A DNA stretch of 64,000 bases from Oopsacas minuta (lineage: Eukaryota; Porifera; Hexactinellida; Lyssacinosida; Leucopsacidae). The translations under genes were made by a program, and so were the position numbers. Positions 1-13,443 of the stretch are shown piece after piece. How positions within the stretch are numbered: position 1 is the stretch's first letter; each line of letters starts with the position of its first letter. The notes under the pieces were generated by a model, which saw only the letters and a list, made by a program, of their open reading frames with translations, did no database searches and was not told where the DNA came from. Where the stretch lies: positions 204,197 through 268,196 of the forward strand of contig JAKMXF010000332.1 of the NCBI GenBank assembly GCA_024704765.1. The letters are read 5' to 3'.

Positions 1-896
1 ATCGAAAAGAACGATGCCACCGCCCATGGCATCTTCCATATTAAACGCAAAAGAATTGTAAATTCATATTACGTTTAATATGGATGTTTGTATTTGCTAG
101 AAACGGCAGTGAAAAGCCTCAAGAAGCTTTGGATGATATTTTAAAGCGGAGGCTGAATTTGTCCACACATTACATCAGAATTGGGGTAGAATGCTGTAGC
201 AACAGGTAAAAAATTAAATAAATCCCTCAATATACCTAACAAATAAAGTATTGACAAGTATGTCAACGGCAAGTAATCACAACCATAATATCAAAATGCA
301 ATTAATTTGTATGTATCTACATATGTTGCAGTATAGAAGCGAGTTTGGCATGATTGTAATCAAACCAACTACTTGGTGTAATTGCGAGTTTCATTTCCTA
401 CTATACAGTTAAGTATGTAATCCTTAGCGCTTATTTGAGTATTTGGAAAGTGCTAGTTTCATATTTAGATCCCAATTCTAATAGTTAAAACATATTGAAT
501 GTTAATTACCGTTTTGAACAAAACCATGTAAATACAGATATCGATTTCTTGAGTAATATTTTAGTTGTAAATATCAATTCTACAATATGATTATCCTCAT
601 ACTACTCTTGATATTGCCATTTTTCTAATACACAGTGAATTGAGTGCATGTTTCCAATTCAAATTTCGAGGAGAAGGTTCATCTTGATTCAGGTTGAATC
701 TTAGTGATTTACAATTCATATTTCGATCTTGGGTATAATATTGGAAAGGTGTTGAACAATTTTTCATCTGGGAGTTTATCTTGAAAAAAATATTATGTCT
801 CAGCACTGACTCTTGCTGCAAAGACTTCCATCATTCTCTCCATAGTAAATACAATAAAAGGAACTCTCGTATATTTCTCAAGTTATTGATGCATTC
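1..896. other. AT-rich sequence, no gene recognised
   Basis: No convincing coding exon, RNA gene or transposon end is visible here. The open frames are short and AT-driven. Positions 332-372 loosely resemble an imperfect palindrome at 55060-55110 inside the Ginger-type element, which may be a shared old repeat or chance. The stretch stops at the 8-bp duplication flanking the first hAT element. Confidence 0.5.
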
Positions 897-904
897 ATAT
901 AAAT

Positions 905-3393
905 CAGTGGTTCCCAACCTTTTCTGGGTGCTACCCCATTTCAGAAACCAGCATTAGAGCGCGGCCCCTCAAAAAACGAAGGCATGTCTGTTACTATAAT
1001 ACGTACTCCATTAACATTCATTTCAACGAATTATTGATAATGCCACCCTAAGCAAGATTGGTATCATATGATCAATGTGATGGTTGAACCTGTTTTCCAG
1101 CAACCAGTTTTCCAATGCAGGGCTCGGTGGATGATAATGCAACAATCATGTCCTTTTCTATTTCAAGCCGAATCCGGTGCTTCGTTTTCATCACTACCAT
1201 TGTAGAGAACGACTGTTCTCATAAGTAGGTCGAAGGGTACGACATTAGGAGCCACATTACCCTCTCCGATAGACCTGGGTATGATTGGAACATTTTCACC
1301 AGAAACTGTGCAAAGATTCGGACTGAAATAATGCTTTCTCTCCGGAATCCTGCTTCTGCCTTACGAGCTCCTCTTCAGTGGTATCTTCGTCAGTGATGGC
1401 GTCTAATGGCGCAGTGAAAGGTTATCTAGCTACAGTGAATAACTGGACGTCGAGCTCGAGAAAGTAATTTCCAAATTGACTAATCAGTGAGTGATTAGTT
1501 CAGGAATTTCGTGAGAAAGAGGCTCGATTTAGATCTTTTCGGATTCTTCCATGAGTACAGAGAGGCGTGGAAAGAATACAAAACGGCTGCGATTCATATC
1601 ATCTTTTAACAAAGCCAGTGTTGCAAGAAACCCTTTTATTTTGTCATGGAAGAGCATCAGGTTCGTGTCTTTGCCTTGAAGTGTACAATTCAGCACATAG
1701 ATAAGTTCAAAAATGTCACTCAAATAGCACAACTTAGCAAGCCAGTTACTGGACTCGAGCATTATCACCCATTCATTCTTGATTTGTGTGCGTAAAACTC
1801 TTTTAACTCTTGACTTAGCTCGTGAACAAGCAGAATAACATTCCCTGAGAATGCCATCGTACTTGAGTGTAGAAGAGTAAGTTCATGTGGTCAGCGTCCA
1901 TTTAATCACAGAATAATTTGAATATCCTCGTGTTTAGAGTACTGGATTTGATGTGATTTACGATTTTGATCACCAGAGAAAAAAAGTTCACCAGGCTTTC
2001 TGGCATTATACAAGTAGCTATCCGTCCCCAATAAATCATGCAATGTATCATAAATGTATGAGGAACCACTCGCTGTAATTTCGCTTTAAAGCCAGAATGT
2101 TTCCCAAGATTGCAGGAGCTCCATCTGTTGTTGATCCAATTAATTAATTGAAGTCCAGGCCTACTTTATTGTAAATGGCATCGATTTTGGTGAAAATGTC
2201 CTCACCTTTAGTTGTCGTTTCCTATGATTTGCACAGTAAACGCTCGTCGACGAAATCACCATCTTTGATAAATCTGGTCCAAACTATCAATTGCACGCAA
2301 GATGCAATATCCGTTGTTCATCCAGCTGTATTGCATACCAAGGTGACTCCTTGATAGCAGCAATATTTTGTGCAGTGATGTCTTCACTCATGTCACAAAT
2401 TGTGTGATGAACAGTAATATTTGAAAGAGGTATGATTACGAGTTTACTAACCATGTCTTCTACGATCATGAGAGAAATCATTTCCTTGGCACATGGCATT
2501 ATCAGTTCCTCACCTATTGTGTGTGGACTTTGGCTTTTGCAATGCACGACGAAACACGATATTAAGCTTCCAGAGCATTTTCATTGATTAATGACATTTA
2601 CTCTATTTATCCAAGCGGGTATTCCTAAGCAGGTTAACTTCCTTTCGAAAAAGGAGGGATCACTATCTTTGTACGCTGGATGTTTTGATGACAGGTGGTG
2701 TTGTAACTGTTTTGCTTCATAGATTCATTCGAAAGTACTCCTTAACAAATAACGCACCGAGGTTTCTGGACTTCACGATCTATCACATAAAAGAAACTCA
2801 ACTCAATGAATTTGTCATGATAAGGTCATTTGCGTGATGCACCCGCCATCTCGACATAAGTCCAGCTAATTAAATCATATTGCATGAAAATAATATCATC
2901 CATGTGAGTGTGGGACTCTAATTCGAAATATCTACAATTTAAGGATGAAAGCAATATTTTCGAAATTTTGCGATTTTTGCAAGTTGAAATTTTTAAATTA
3001 AGAGCTGATGGAGCAAAATTGGCTTTAGATTCGGAATCAGTGTACTCATATTAGCCTAAATCAGTGATCAAAATATAAATAACCACAGTAAACATTGTTT
3101 TTCTAGGCCTGTATAATTAACTGTTGTATGCAAATTGCAATAGGTTTTGTAATAACTCATACTCCCTAGAATATGCAAACCACTCACACAATCATAAACA
3201 GACTGTATTTAATACAAGGATATATAACTCGAAAGAATAAATAACGATCATTTAGCTTGTCAGTATTGTTTACATATGGTACTGTCAATGCAAACATGTT
3301 TACATTTTAATAGTTTTGAGTCTAGCCTGCGACCCAACAAAATATGCTGGGCGACCCCAATTGGGGTCGCGACACATAGGTTGGGAACCAATG
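905..3393 (-). mobile_element. hAT transposon (ZBED-type), 2489 bp, decayed
   Basis: The left end reads CAGTGGTTCCCAACC and the right end is its near-perfect reverse complement (GGTTGGGAACCAATG). The element is flanked by an identical 8-bp duplication, ATATAAAT, at 897-904 and 3394-3401. CAG-type termini with an 8-bp duplication are diagnostic of the hAT superfamily. The terminal motif and GC-rich subterminal segments (about 955-970 and 3340-3375) are typical of animal hAT elements. The minus strand encodes fragments of a ZBED-type transposase. An intact duplication around a badly broken gene suggests a single insertion that then decayed in place. Confidence 0.93.
1100..2880 (-). pseudogene. 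broken ZBED/hAT transposase
   Basis: Translated pieces on the minus strand follow the order of ZBED5-type hAT transposases. Near 2700-2790 there is a BED-finger remnant, with a CxxC followed by a HHxxxxH-like pattern. At 2287-2547 comes the conserved stretch containing HTIGEELIMPCAKEM and KLVIIPLSNITV. At 1529-1768 comes WLAKLCYLSDIFELIYVLN followed by LQGKDTN. These pieces lie in different frames with stops between them, so no functional protein is made. Family assignment rests on recognising these conserved blocks and was not checked by search. The C-terminal dimerisation domain is not readable. Confidence 0.8.
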
Positions 3394-3401
3394 ATATAAA
3401 T

Positions 3402-4235
3402 AATCCATGTTCAAATAAACACAAAATATACTAATTACATTGTTTAAAATTCTAACAACTTTGTTTCTCCAATACATTAACAGAAAGAATGCAAATATTC
3501 AGTAAATATTCCAATATATAAGTAGTGTAACCGAGGGTGTATTGACGGGAATGCGAAGGCGCTTCTCTATTGAAATATTCGGATTATTTAACTATACTTT
3601 TCAGTTTAGAAATAAGAGTTCAACATTATAATCACAATTTTATCACTGAGTAATACATTCTTGTATTACACAATATTGTGAAGTATCGTTTCCATGTGTA
3701 AATGCTTATGTTCCTTCGATTTCAGCTAAAAAGTACTGGATATGTTTGCATCCACGGATATTAATTCAAATTTCCACATTTAGTGCAACTATCTTGTATT
3801 TCATAAGTCTGGAAAACTAGGACATCAAAAAGGCGCCGATTGGAGCATAAGATGCGGAAATTTGGTGGGAGGGTCAGTGGTATAGAGAGTTCCCTCACTT
3901 ACATACTTAGGAATACACCCTTAGGCGTAAGATGACGGTGCTGGAACTGTAGCATTATCCAGGAATTGAGTGCTGGAAATGTACCATTATCCGGGAATTA
4001 TTGAGATGTCTGTTCCTCAATGTTTTCATGATTTCAAGATGAGTGGAGGTGAGTTGATATAAGTACTGAGATCTACATAGCCGACTGGTCTGCTAACTTC
4101 ATCTAATATTCATTAGTGACAACAAATAAGAATGATGATATCAATTATGCATTGAATAATTGATTTCTTTAAAATCTACAGGCAACAGACTATGAACCCC
4201 GAAATCTATCTTTGAGATCATTAAAGAAGATATAA
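3402..4235. other. spacer between hAT and maT-like elements
   Basis: No exon, RNA gene or transposon end is recognised. The sequence is AT-rich with a few short shadow frames only. Confidence 0.4.
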
Positions 4236-4237
4236 TA

Positions 4238-5546
4238 CAGGGTGGCTGCTAAGTTCTGATACAAAAATTCAACTACAATATGGCCTTGATGATAATGTAT
4301 TTACAGTATTTTGACTATCTAGGACCTTTCATATAACATTCTTAATGCATTCAAATTCGATTTAGCCTACATTTTTCCCAAAAATTTATACTATTGACCA
4401 TGAGTCATGAGAGGTCAGTAATTGCTGAATTATACAAGGCGGGAAAAGCCCTCCTGAGATTTTAAAAATTTAACTATTGCTAAAGGACGGAGAGCATCCA
4501 TCTACAAGACAATAAAACGTTACAATGAAACTGGGAACACGAACGACAAACCAAGGTTTGGTCGTCCTTGTTCTGTGAGAATCGCAGCCCTCAAGAAGAG
4601 GGTGAGAGAACAGATTCGGCGAAATCCACGGTATGCATGAGAAAAATGGCTAAGGAGTTGAAAGTTGACCGTCAAACTGTCCAAAAAGTGGTACACCGCG
4701 ACTTGAAAATGCGTTGTTTTAAAGGAAAGAAAGTATATTTCCTCTCAGAGTTAGTCAAGACAAAACGATTGTAGAGAAGCAAGGCGTTACTTGCAAGACA
4801 CGCTACCGGCGGACTCGAAAAAATCATCTTTACAGATGAAAAGATTTTCACTATAGCTGAGGCTACGAATGTTCAAAATGATCGTGTGATCTCTACAGCT
4901 ATCTCAAAGATCCCTGATAAGTTTAGGTACATCAAGTCGGAAATGAAACATCTCTCAATGATGATTTAGGCTGGTGTCTCGGCTGTTGGCCGCACGCCAT
5001 TGATTTTCGTACCTGTTGGAGTGAAAATCAATGCAAAAACTTACAAGGACTTGATCCTACAGCCTGTTGTAAAAGATCTGAGCCAGACAAAGTTATTCGG
5101 ACAGCCATTTGTTTTCCAACAAGATGGTGCTCCTGCTCATACGGCGACTACCACACAGGACTGGTTAGAGGGCAAAATCCCCGATTTTATCCGAAAGGAA
5201 GAATGGCCTCCATATAGTCCTGAATTAAATCCAATGGACTATTCTCTTTGGTCCATCTTGGAGAATAGGGCTTATTCGGTTTCACACAACACTATAAAGT
5301 CCCTGAAAAATTCTTTGCGTCGCGAATGGGAGAAAATACCCCAGGAAACCCTGTGTACCGCAGTGGAAAGTTTCCCTACCAGACTCAAGCCTGTAATTTC
5401 CAAAAAAGGGGATATATAGAATAACTATTTTAGTAATTGAATCATAACAGTAGTAAATAGCCGTATATGCAATATTAACATTATATTCCAAGTTGTAAAA
5501 ATATAATGGAGAAAATCCTTTGTATCAGAACTTAGCTGCCACCCTG
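4238..5546 (+). mobile_element. Tc1/mariner element, DD37D maT-like, 1309 bp
   Basis: The ends are inverted repeats of about 27 bp starting CAGGGTGGCTGCTAAGTTCT, flanked by TA at 4236-4237 and 5547-5548. TA duplication and 1.3 kb length are standard for the IS630-Tc1-mariner group. The encoded transposase has 37 residues between its last two catalytic aspartates, the spacing that defines the maT (DD37D) branch. The TIRs are nearly identical although the gene is broken, which suggests moderate age. Relatives of the same branch lie at 25283-30585 and 31749-33038. Confidence 0.93.
4400..5419 (+). pseudogene. maT-like DD37D transposase, broken
   Basis: The gene would start at the ATG at 4400. 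An N-terminal helix-turn-helix region (about 4400-4770) contains RKMAKELKVDRQTVQKVVH. It is followed by the first catalytic block (IIFTDEKIF, near 4822). The last block (QQDGAPAH near 5119, then PPYSPELNPMD near 5210) gives a D-37-D spacing. Inactivating changes include a frameshift near 4460 and stops at about 4772 and 4967. The C-terminal half (5000-5419) is open. It is part of the cut-and-paste element bounded at 4238 and 5546. Confidence 0.88.
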
Positions 5547-5663
5547 TACAGTGATCATTAATCAAACCTAGCACTTAAGATAATCAGTGCTACCTCAAAA
5601 TATAATGGAATGGTTATAGACTTTTCGTAGAGAACAACAAAGAGGTTTTTCTGATGTCTAGAT

Positions 5664-8339
5664 CAGTGATGGATCCCCCGGGGGGTTCAGGGGGGTGCGC
5701 ACCCCCTCAAATTGGCTATTAATTAAATTTAATTATATATGTATAAATGCCCATGATTAATGAATGTACACTGTACTTAACATAATTATATAAATATAAT
5801 TATTAACATCATAGCCCAATATTAAGTATCTTGCAAGTCAACCTGTTTAGTATTTATATGAAACGAAAAGTGGAAAACCAACTTACACTGGATTATTTTC
5901 AATCCAAACTAGACAACAACAGACCAGATGGTTGCGAAGACGAATATCCATGCTACATGCATACTGAACAACAGGCAGTAGATAACAGTGTGCTTGAGAT
6001 TAACAGCCCTGCTGGGATGATAAAGGGTAGGTTTTATGTTTTCAAACGCAGAGCTAAATTTACGTACTAAATTTTCTAGATATAAACACCGACTGGTCTC
6101 AGGCTCAAGACATTGGTTGTAAGAAAGATGGACCTGCCCAACTACTAACCCTCTTCCCTGCTAAACCTGATTGTAACAAACGAAAAACAAACCGATTCCA
6201 GGCATCGTGGTATAGTAAACACCCCTGGATCACTTACAGCGAATCGCAAGACAAAGCATTTTGTTTTTCCATGTATACACTTCAGCATCACAAAGTTACA
6301 GGACAGGTTTACAAAAAAGGGATTTCATAATTGGCAAGTTGCAGTTGGAGACAAAAACAAGGGGCTAGACAAGCATGCTAGTGTGAATCCCACATTATAG
6401 CTATTATGAAATGGGAAACTATAAGTCTAACCCTGTCGAGATCCAGGAAAGACTTAATCCTAATCGTCGCATGCAGGTTGAGCAAAATAAAATCTATTTC
6501 GGTAAACTTGTCAGCTATATCAGGTGGTTTTGTCTTCAGGAAGTCGCTTTTCGAGGTGAGGAGGAACACGATGTCGGATCAGTCTGTAGAAGAAACTTCA
6601 GAGAACTTCTTGAATTAGAATTCGAGCTGCATCCCGAATTTCTAGCCCAGAAGAAGTCTATTATGGAGCAGTACTCAATTTACACAGATTACCTCAGTAA
6701 GGCGGTCTACGAAGAATTTATCTCAATCATGGCTGGCGAGATTAGGAAAATTATTGCAAGAGAGATTGCTCAAACAAAGTTCTACACATTAATGTTGGAC
6801 GAAGCTTAGGATATCAGCAGCTATGAGCAGCTTTGTTTATGTGTAAGATATTGCTCAGGATCTGTTCCAGCTGAAAGATTAATGGGGCTCATACGTCTTT
6901 CAGAGGGTCTATTTGATGCATGTGTTATACTCCGTGAAGCTAAAGTTCTTATTCAATTGCTGTCTGGTTTTGGGTGTACACTAGTGGGATTAGCAGCTGA
7001 TGGTGCTTCTGTTATGTCCGGTAAATTGGCTGGAGTGCAAGCACTACTTAAGGAAGAACATCCGTGGCTTATCTACGTGCACTGTGCTGCACATAGGCAT
7101 AATTTGGTTTTAGTAAAGGCTCTCAAAAATTTGTGTCCAGCTATGATCAATATAGTGGACAAACTCCACTCGCTATTCAATTCAGCTAAAACGAATGACA
7201 GTTTTGAAGCCGAGCAAAAGACACTCAAGATCAGGGTGCTAAAGATTCCATTACGATCAGAAACAAGGTGGTCATCCATGTTCCACGTACTAGATGTTAT
7301 ATGCTCTCGCTTTAAACCGATCATGCTCACTCTTATGTAAAGGGCAGGGGATGACGACAACGCAGCACTAACTGCTGGCGGTCTTTACCACAAGATGGCA
7401 TGTGGTGAGTTCATAATTAATTGCGTCGTTCTGAGGAAAGCCCTTGCAACTATTCACAGCCTGAGTGAATATTTACAGGGAGCATCAATTGAGTGGCATC
7501 ACGTTGTACACGATATTAGAGCCTGTAAGTCGATGATTAGTCAGTTCGGAAACGAAATGTCTGTTGCTGAAATGTTGGAACAAGCAGAAGAAATCAGTAC
7601 TGATTGCTGTATCCCCTAAATGTGACCTCACCAGTTAACATGACAAGAAATTCAACAGGACATGTTGATTACTTGAGCCATATACAATCATTTTCAACAA
7701 AGGTTTGCCACAAAGTCTTAGCTGAATTAGAATTACGATTTCCTGACACTGGTATGGAGCTGCTCAAAGGCCTGGATGGCCTGAATAGCACTTCACAAAA
7801 GTACTTAAAAAGGAAAACACTTAGCAAATTAATTGCTCATTATGGTGACGTATTAGACGTTAATGAGACGTTACTTAATGCAGAATTAGCAAAGTACTAC
7901 ATGTTTGCTAATTCTGGATCAGGTAGAGTAACCATGGATCCGGTTTTCTATCCCAATCTGATGAAACTCTTTAATTTAAAGAGAAGCTTGCCTGTATCAT
8001 CAGCAGAAGCAGAGAGAAGTTTCTCAACGATGAAACGGGTGAAAACCCCACAAAGAAACCGTCTTGATGACACACGTTTATCAGACCTCTGCCTCCTAGC
8101 TTCTGAAAATGAAATGACCAAAGCTTTCAACATGAATAGCATAATAGACATCTTCAATCTGACAGAAAGAAGGGTGCCTCTATAATTATAAATTATCTAT
8201 TAATTTACAATAATAAATAAATGCTTAGTTGATTAATTGTTGATTAATTGATAGTTATATAACCCCGACTCAGATTCGGCTTGTTTGTCTCGCCGCTGGG
8301 CATTGCACCCCCAGATATTTTGTGCTGGATCCATCACTG
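5664..8339 (+). mobile_element. hAT transposon (ZMYM1-like), 2676 bp
   Basis: The perfect 13-bp terminal repeats are CAGTGATGGATCC at 5664-5676 and its reverse complement at 8327-8339. An identical 8-bp duplication, GTCTAGAT, sits at 5656-5663 and 8340-8347. Just inside the left end is a run of C and G (5675-5705) with a counterpart near 8300-8315. The element encodes a TTF-finger/DUF4371-type hAT transposase in several frames. It is the second of three hAT elements in the window with intact duplications. Confidence 0.95.
5858..8185 (+). pseudogene. hAT transposase (TTF finger, DUF4371, hATC), broken
   Basis: The order of domains is readable despite stops and frameshifts. A basic N-terminus starts near 5858. 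A TTF-type zinc-finger region follows at about 6180-6370. The catalytic RNase-H-like region runs from 6411 to 7340: its first aspartate is in LMLDEA (6795-6809), and a second block reads LVGLAADGASVMSG with CAAHRHNL beyond. The hAT C-terminal dimerisation domain, containing LPVSSAEAERSFSTMKRVKT, lies at about 7985-8050. At least three frame changes (near 6380-6411, 6810-6880 and 7340-7400) and several stops inactivate it. The family is the ZMYM1/DUF4371 group of hAT-derived proteins. Confidence 0.88.
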
Positions 8340-8347
8340 GTCTAGAT

Positions 8348-11300
8348 GTACAATAGTTAGAGCAAATTAATTTAGATAACATCCCAGAAATGAGGGGCAC
8401 AGGAAATAACAATTAAGTCTAAACAAAATTTCCAATTTACTAGCATGACCAAAATATATGCAATTATCAGGAGATGGTTTATGCCCAAATTCAAGTATCG
8501 GTATAAAATGATTTCCTTTTGGATGCAAAAAAATTACAACCTGTGCCAACAACTTAGTCTTTTAATGAAATTTGGGAAAAGTGTCACCATTAATTGGAAG
8601 CACCATAGGAAGTTAGTTTTAATCTCATACACATAGTACGCCCAATGAATAGTGACACTTTTTAAACGAAAGTATATAATAAACTAAACCGTCGGTATAG
8701 GTTAAAATTTTATATTCTTTCCAAGCGGAGCGAGGATTTTAAATCAATCAAACAAGTTATTTACAAATTAATATGTTCAATTTGTTAGCAGTAATTATCA
8801 GTTGACAAAAATAATATTAAAAGAAGGAGATACTGGGGGAGATTTAATCGGTACAATTCAAGAGTGTCAAATTCGTAATCAGCGGATTAAATCATCCTCT
8901 TTTGGTGTTTAGAACGATCTTCTACGATTATTCAAAGGTTATATAATAAGGCAAATACATGTCTTTTAAATTATCCATGGTTAATTTGAAAAATATTTTA
9001 TTCTTAATTATAATATAAATAATTAAAGCTACCGTTAAATTCAGATATTCAATGAATCTATAATATATACAGAACTAGAAGTACCCATTGTTTAACAAAT
9101 ATATATTAATATCTAAGAACAATAGATTTAGTACCGATGACATAGTGCTATAATGAATATTTTTCATTTACTTTCAGTAAAAAAACTATAACAAAAATTT
9201 ACATTCTAGGAGAGTATGAAGGTGTAATACATTTTCTCTTTCGAAAGGTGTGAAAATTTTGGCACCTTTCCTTTCATAATATTTTTGCTAGAGGCCAGAC
9301 AAAAGTTTGAAAAGTGTGAAAAGTGGAACTTGGTGTCCGGTTGATTAGCACAAGGAGATGCACACCCGACGAATTTCTTCAATTTTTTTCACACCATATA
9401 TTACCTTAATTCTATCCAGTTTTGGTTGCAGGGCTTTCACGGAGATAAAACATGGGTACCCATTTCAATGCTGGGCAGAGTAAAAACCTTTATTGGAAGG
9501 TGATTCATATGAATCTGGCAGATCTAATACCTGCCACCTTGCTATTGAATATCCTAAAACAAATAAGAGCTGTAACAAGCTGCAAAACCTGTTCCCCAAC
9601 TCCTGCCACTCGATCAATTTATATATTTTGATTTGTTTTCATGATAAGATTTTGGATATACAATTTGGTCAATAGACAAATGATATAAAGTGAGACATTA
9701 ATATTAATTAAGTGAATCATGTTCATTATATGAATAGGGTTATCCTGAGAAACAGATATTGCTTGTGATAGTGCACGAAAAGGAAATGTCCAACTCTAAT
9801 GGTATTCGTAAATTTAGAAGGTACCAATTCTATAAATTGAGGTCTAGATTAGTAGTACCCTATGCAAGATTCTGGTGATAATTTACTCCAAAACTTTAGA
9901 CTAGGGTATACGTATATACATCTCATCCATTCTCAAAGATAATACACTTATACCTTCTATGTCTAACTTGATGTTCTTTTCAAAACAGATTCTAATTTGA
10001 ATTTGCACTGGAGAAATTATAGGTGGACAAGATTTGGCCATACGGCATGATGTAGAAACGCCTGTTAATACTCCTGCATAATACATAATATCAGGTAAAC
10101 TTGGACCTCAAATTTTAAGACCAAAATGTAAGGTCTTTGGAATCTTAGGAAGGTCTTGCTTTATACAAAGATTCAAAGTCATTAAGAAACTGTGTTGTGA
10201 TACATGAGATACTCCTTCTTTTCGAAGTACCACAGAAAGGAGTTGTTTTGGAGATGTGGCACATTCTCTTTAGGAATATTTACTAAAAGTGATGGTGCGG
10301 CTAAAGATCCATATAGTTTAGAAAATTTCTGAAGGTGGCATTAAAGAAACGAAGACACAACTATCGTTTTTCACTTTGAGTGAATTCAACCTTTTTGACT
10401 AATTGTGAATGAGTTAAGCACTTATTATTCATCGTGCTCATTGATTGTTTTTCCATATCACTGTAGTTTCTGTCAATAACTTTTTAAAGCTGTTATTCAA
10501 CTCTAAATACGCGGAAAAGCTATTTGGCTGTTCTCCAAAAAAGCAGAAAATATCATGTAATTATTATCCAAGCAATCTTTATGATGGAACACCATTTCAA
10601 AGGAAGATGGGGAATTTATTAAAACAGTTGAAAGGAAATTTGTACTATGAAAATAGCTGTATTATAATGCTCATGCCTACCGATTTTTAACAAAATAAAA
10701 CAGATGACAACTTATCACTAAGCAAACTAAGCAAAAGTAATCATCATGAAGTACCGGGTACTTGGTGGAATACATACAAATGTAGTGACATACAATTCGT
10801 GGACTATAATTCGTCACATTAGAATGGCCTCACTTTGGATCCGTGAGATTTGTCAACTATGGTAACTGTAATCTGTTTGCCTCTCGAATACTTAAAACTA
10901 AATATGAGATGAAGCTTTAACACAATGTCTTTTTCATTTTTCTAAATTTCACTCCAAATTTCTATGGGAAATTTAAGTTATTACAGTGATAATGACGCAA
11001 TGTATAGAAACATGTTAATTTGGCTATATCCTGCTCAGCACCCTCAATTAATACACATTCTGCTCCTCATAGACAGCAATAATAATTTCGTTGTTCCCTA
11101 CACATGGGCTGATGAGACCAGGGTATCCATGCAGTGGCGGCGGAAGGAAAATTCACTAGGGGCTAACTTGTGTAATTATGTCGATGGATACGGGGTTGTT
11201 ACAATTGACCAAGAAAGCTAGATGTCATAATTACGTTACTCAATAATTATCCACTTGAAATTCAATTATCAGGTCAACAAGCGAGGGCGGAAGAGAGGTA

Positions 11301-13443
11301 TGAATTCCTAAATACATTTAAAGTATAACCTCAATTACAGAGGTCTTAGTAAATGAGGAACCTCTTAAAGCCAGAAATTCTAAAACACCGAATTATTATT
11401 TTTTAATTTTGAAAATTATCGCTATGATAGATTAAAATCTTTACATTCTTCAGTAAAAATGATAAGTTGGGAATAGGGTGAAACAAGAATATTCACATCC
11501 CCGAACTCAACTACTTAAGAAGTTCGACTTTACAGACTACCTTGAAGCGAAATATCTATACGAATTGTAACTTCAAGAATCGTATTTGTCAAGAATTGTA
11601 ATGTTACGAATTGTATGTATTCCATTGAATTGTATGCGTAATGGTGCCATGTATCAATTGTGGCAGAGTGTGCCAATACCTTTGGCCACGCAATGTATAT
11701 AATGACATCGCATTTACCCCTCGATATCTGGTGTAGAATTTAACATATAAGTTGTTACTCAAATGATCTACCAAATTTTGTTGATAATTATCATATTCTT
11801 CATAATTGTAAGGACTGTCGACTATCCAATTCGAGCCATTGTTATCTCTAAAACTATTGAATATTTTGTCATAAAATGAGTATTCTTGATATGAAGTTGT
11901 ATATGGGGAGTACATTCCACAAAGTGGCATAATTCGAAAATGCCTGGTTTATGAGGTGATCACACCTCTTCACACGTATATATGTGGTATGCATACTGAT
12001 AAAAATTCGCAAACAGTTGCAATTAGACCTGCAATATGTAATATGATTACAGGGAAAGTTGTACATGGGGAGTGAATTGAACCGCTTTGCTTACCCATAG
12101 CATTCAATAAACAAAGGCAATGAGACAGTTGAATTCTCTGTCAGGGACAGTGGTATACTGCAATGAATATATACGGGGAATCATAAAATTCCTATACAGT
12201 TGAATCGGGATATTTTGACACATGGTTTTTGTCCCATCAGGTTTTTGGTCGTCAAGTCAGTAGAAAATTGTAAATTCGATATTCTCATATAAAATAATCG
12301 TATACACTTGTCTGTTGACTTCGCGTTGCTTAGTCTTTCCGGATGTTTTCGTCTACCTGAGTGTGTAAACAAATGAAAATCTGTTCTACATATTTTGTCC
12401 TATAGTACATTTCTAGTGATTTTTCTAATACTCTATTAGTACATGCTCTAATTACTGGTAAATATTTCCAACCCCAGTATTTATTATCAATAGGTGTATA
12501 TAAGCTATAAAAAATACCTGTATATCAATAAAGGTATTATTGCAATATGGGACATTATGTTTGTTGGGATATTTGTATATCGGGGTATTTGGTCGTTTGG
12601 CAGTGCAATTAAATCTATAAATCTTTAAATCAAAGATATTAACACTATGTTAGAAGGGACCGAATTTCAAAATGTCATATTCTGGAATTTTTTGAGGTAA
12701 ATTCGGAAATTCTAAATTGATTTTTTGAAAACTAAGGTGAAATATGTTGTAAATTTCAGGATACTATAGACTAGTAACAGACTTACAGTCTGTAATGTTT
12801 CAAACCGATCCATGCTGTTTGGTGAAATGATTGGATGATCCCATAGCTGCTGTATAAATTCAAATTTTCTAGCTGGAATTATTAAAGTTCTGGAAAAGTT
12901 GCAAATATTTCAAAAATTGAAGACACAATTTCAGAAATTCAAAGCCTGATGGAGAAAAGGGATGAATATATGGGAATCAGTATAATAGACTAGCTACTAA
13001 AGGTTTATATATTATTGCTACAAATTCTTAAAGAAAATTAGACAAACGATTAAGTAAACACACATAACTATTAAAGAGTATAAAGAAAGACGGATTGCCG
13101 TGAGAAATTCAAAGATTTCTTAATAAGTTCTCCACATACTGAAACACATAGAAAGCAGAATATAATGGGCAAATGCAAGTAAAATGGTAAGAGCGTTTGT
13201 TAGTCCGAAATTAACAAACTAATACGGCAATCAATTTTTATCCTATTTGGTGGCACGCACGGCTGTGTACTAAGTATGACATGAATTTTACCAAATTTAA
13301 AGCCTTCGGAAATCTTCTAATCCTGGGGCATATTCAAGCCTGAAAGAAACCGAGAAAGGGCGTAGATACTCATTGTTATCGGAGAGCAAAGAATGCCAAA
13401 GAGTATTCCATCAAATATTTAGGAAATGAATTAGACAGGATTA
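8348..13443. other. long unassigned AT-rich stretch
   Basis: I recognise no protein family, RNA gene or transposon end in these 5.1 kb. The longest frames are 11604-11930 (minus, 108 codons, tyrosine- and asparagine-rich), 10964-11221 (plus, 85 codons) and 10445-10690 (plus, 81 codons). None shows a known motif or splice context strong enough to call. The continuation of the RNA ligase gene would be expected in 12.5-13.44 kb on the minus strand, but I could not find its motif IV or V. Confidence 0.4.
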
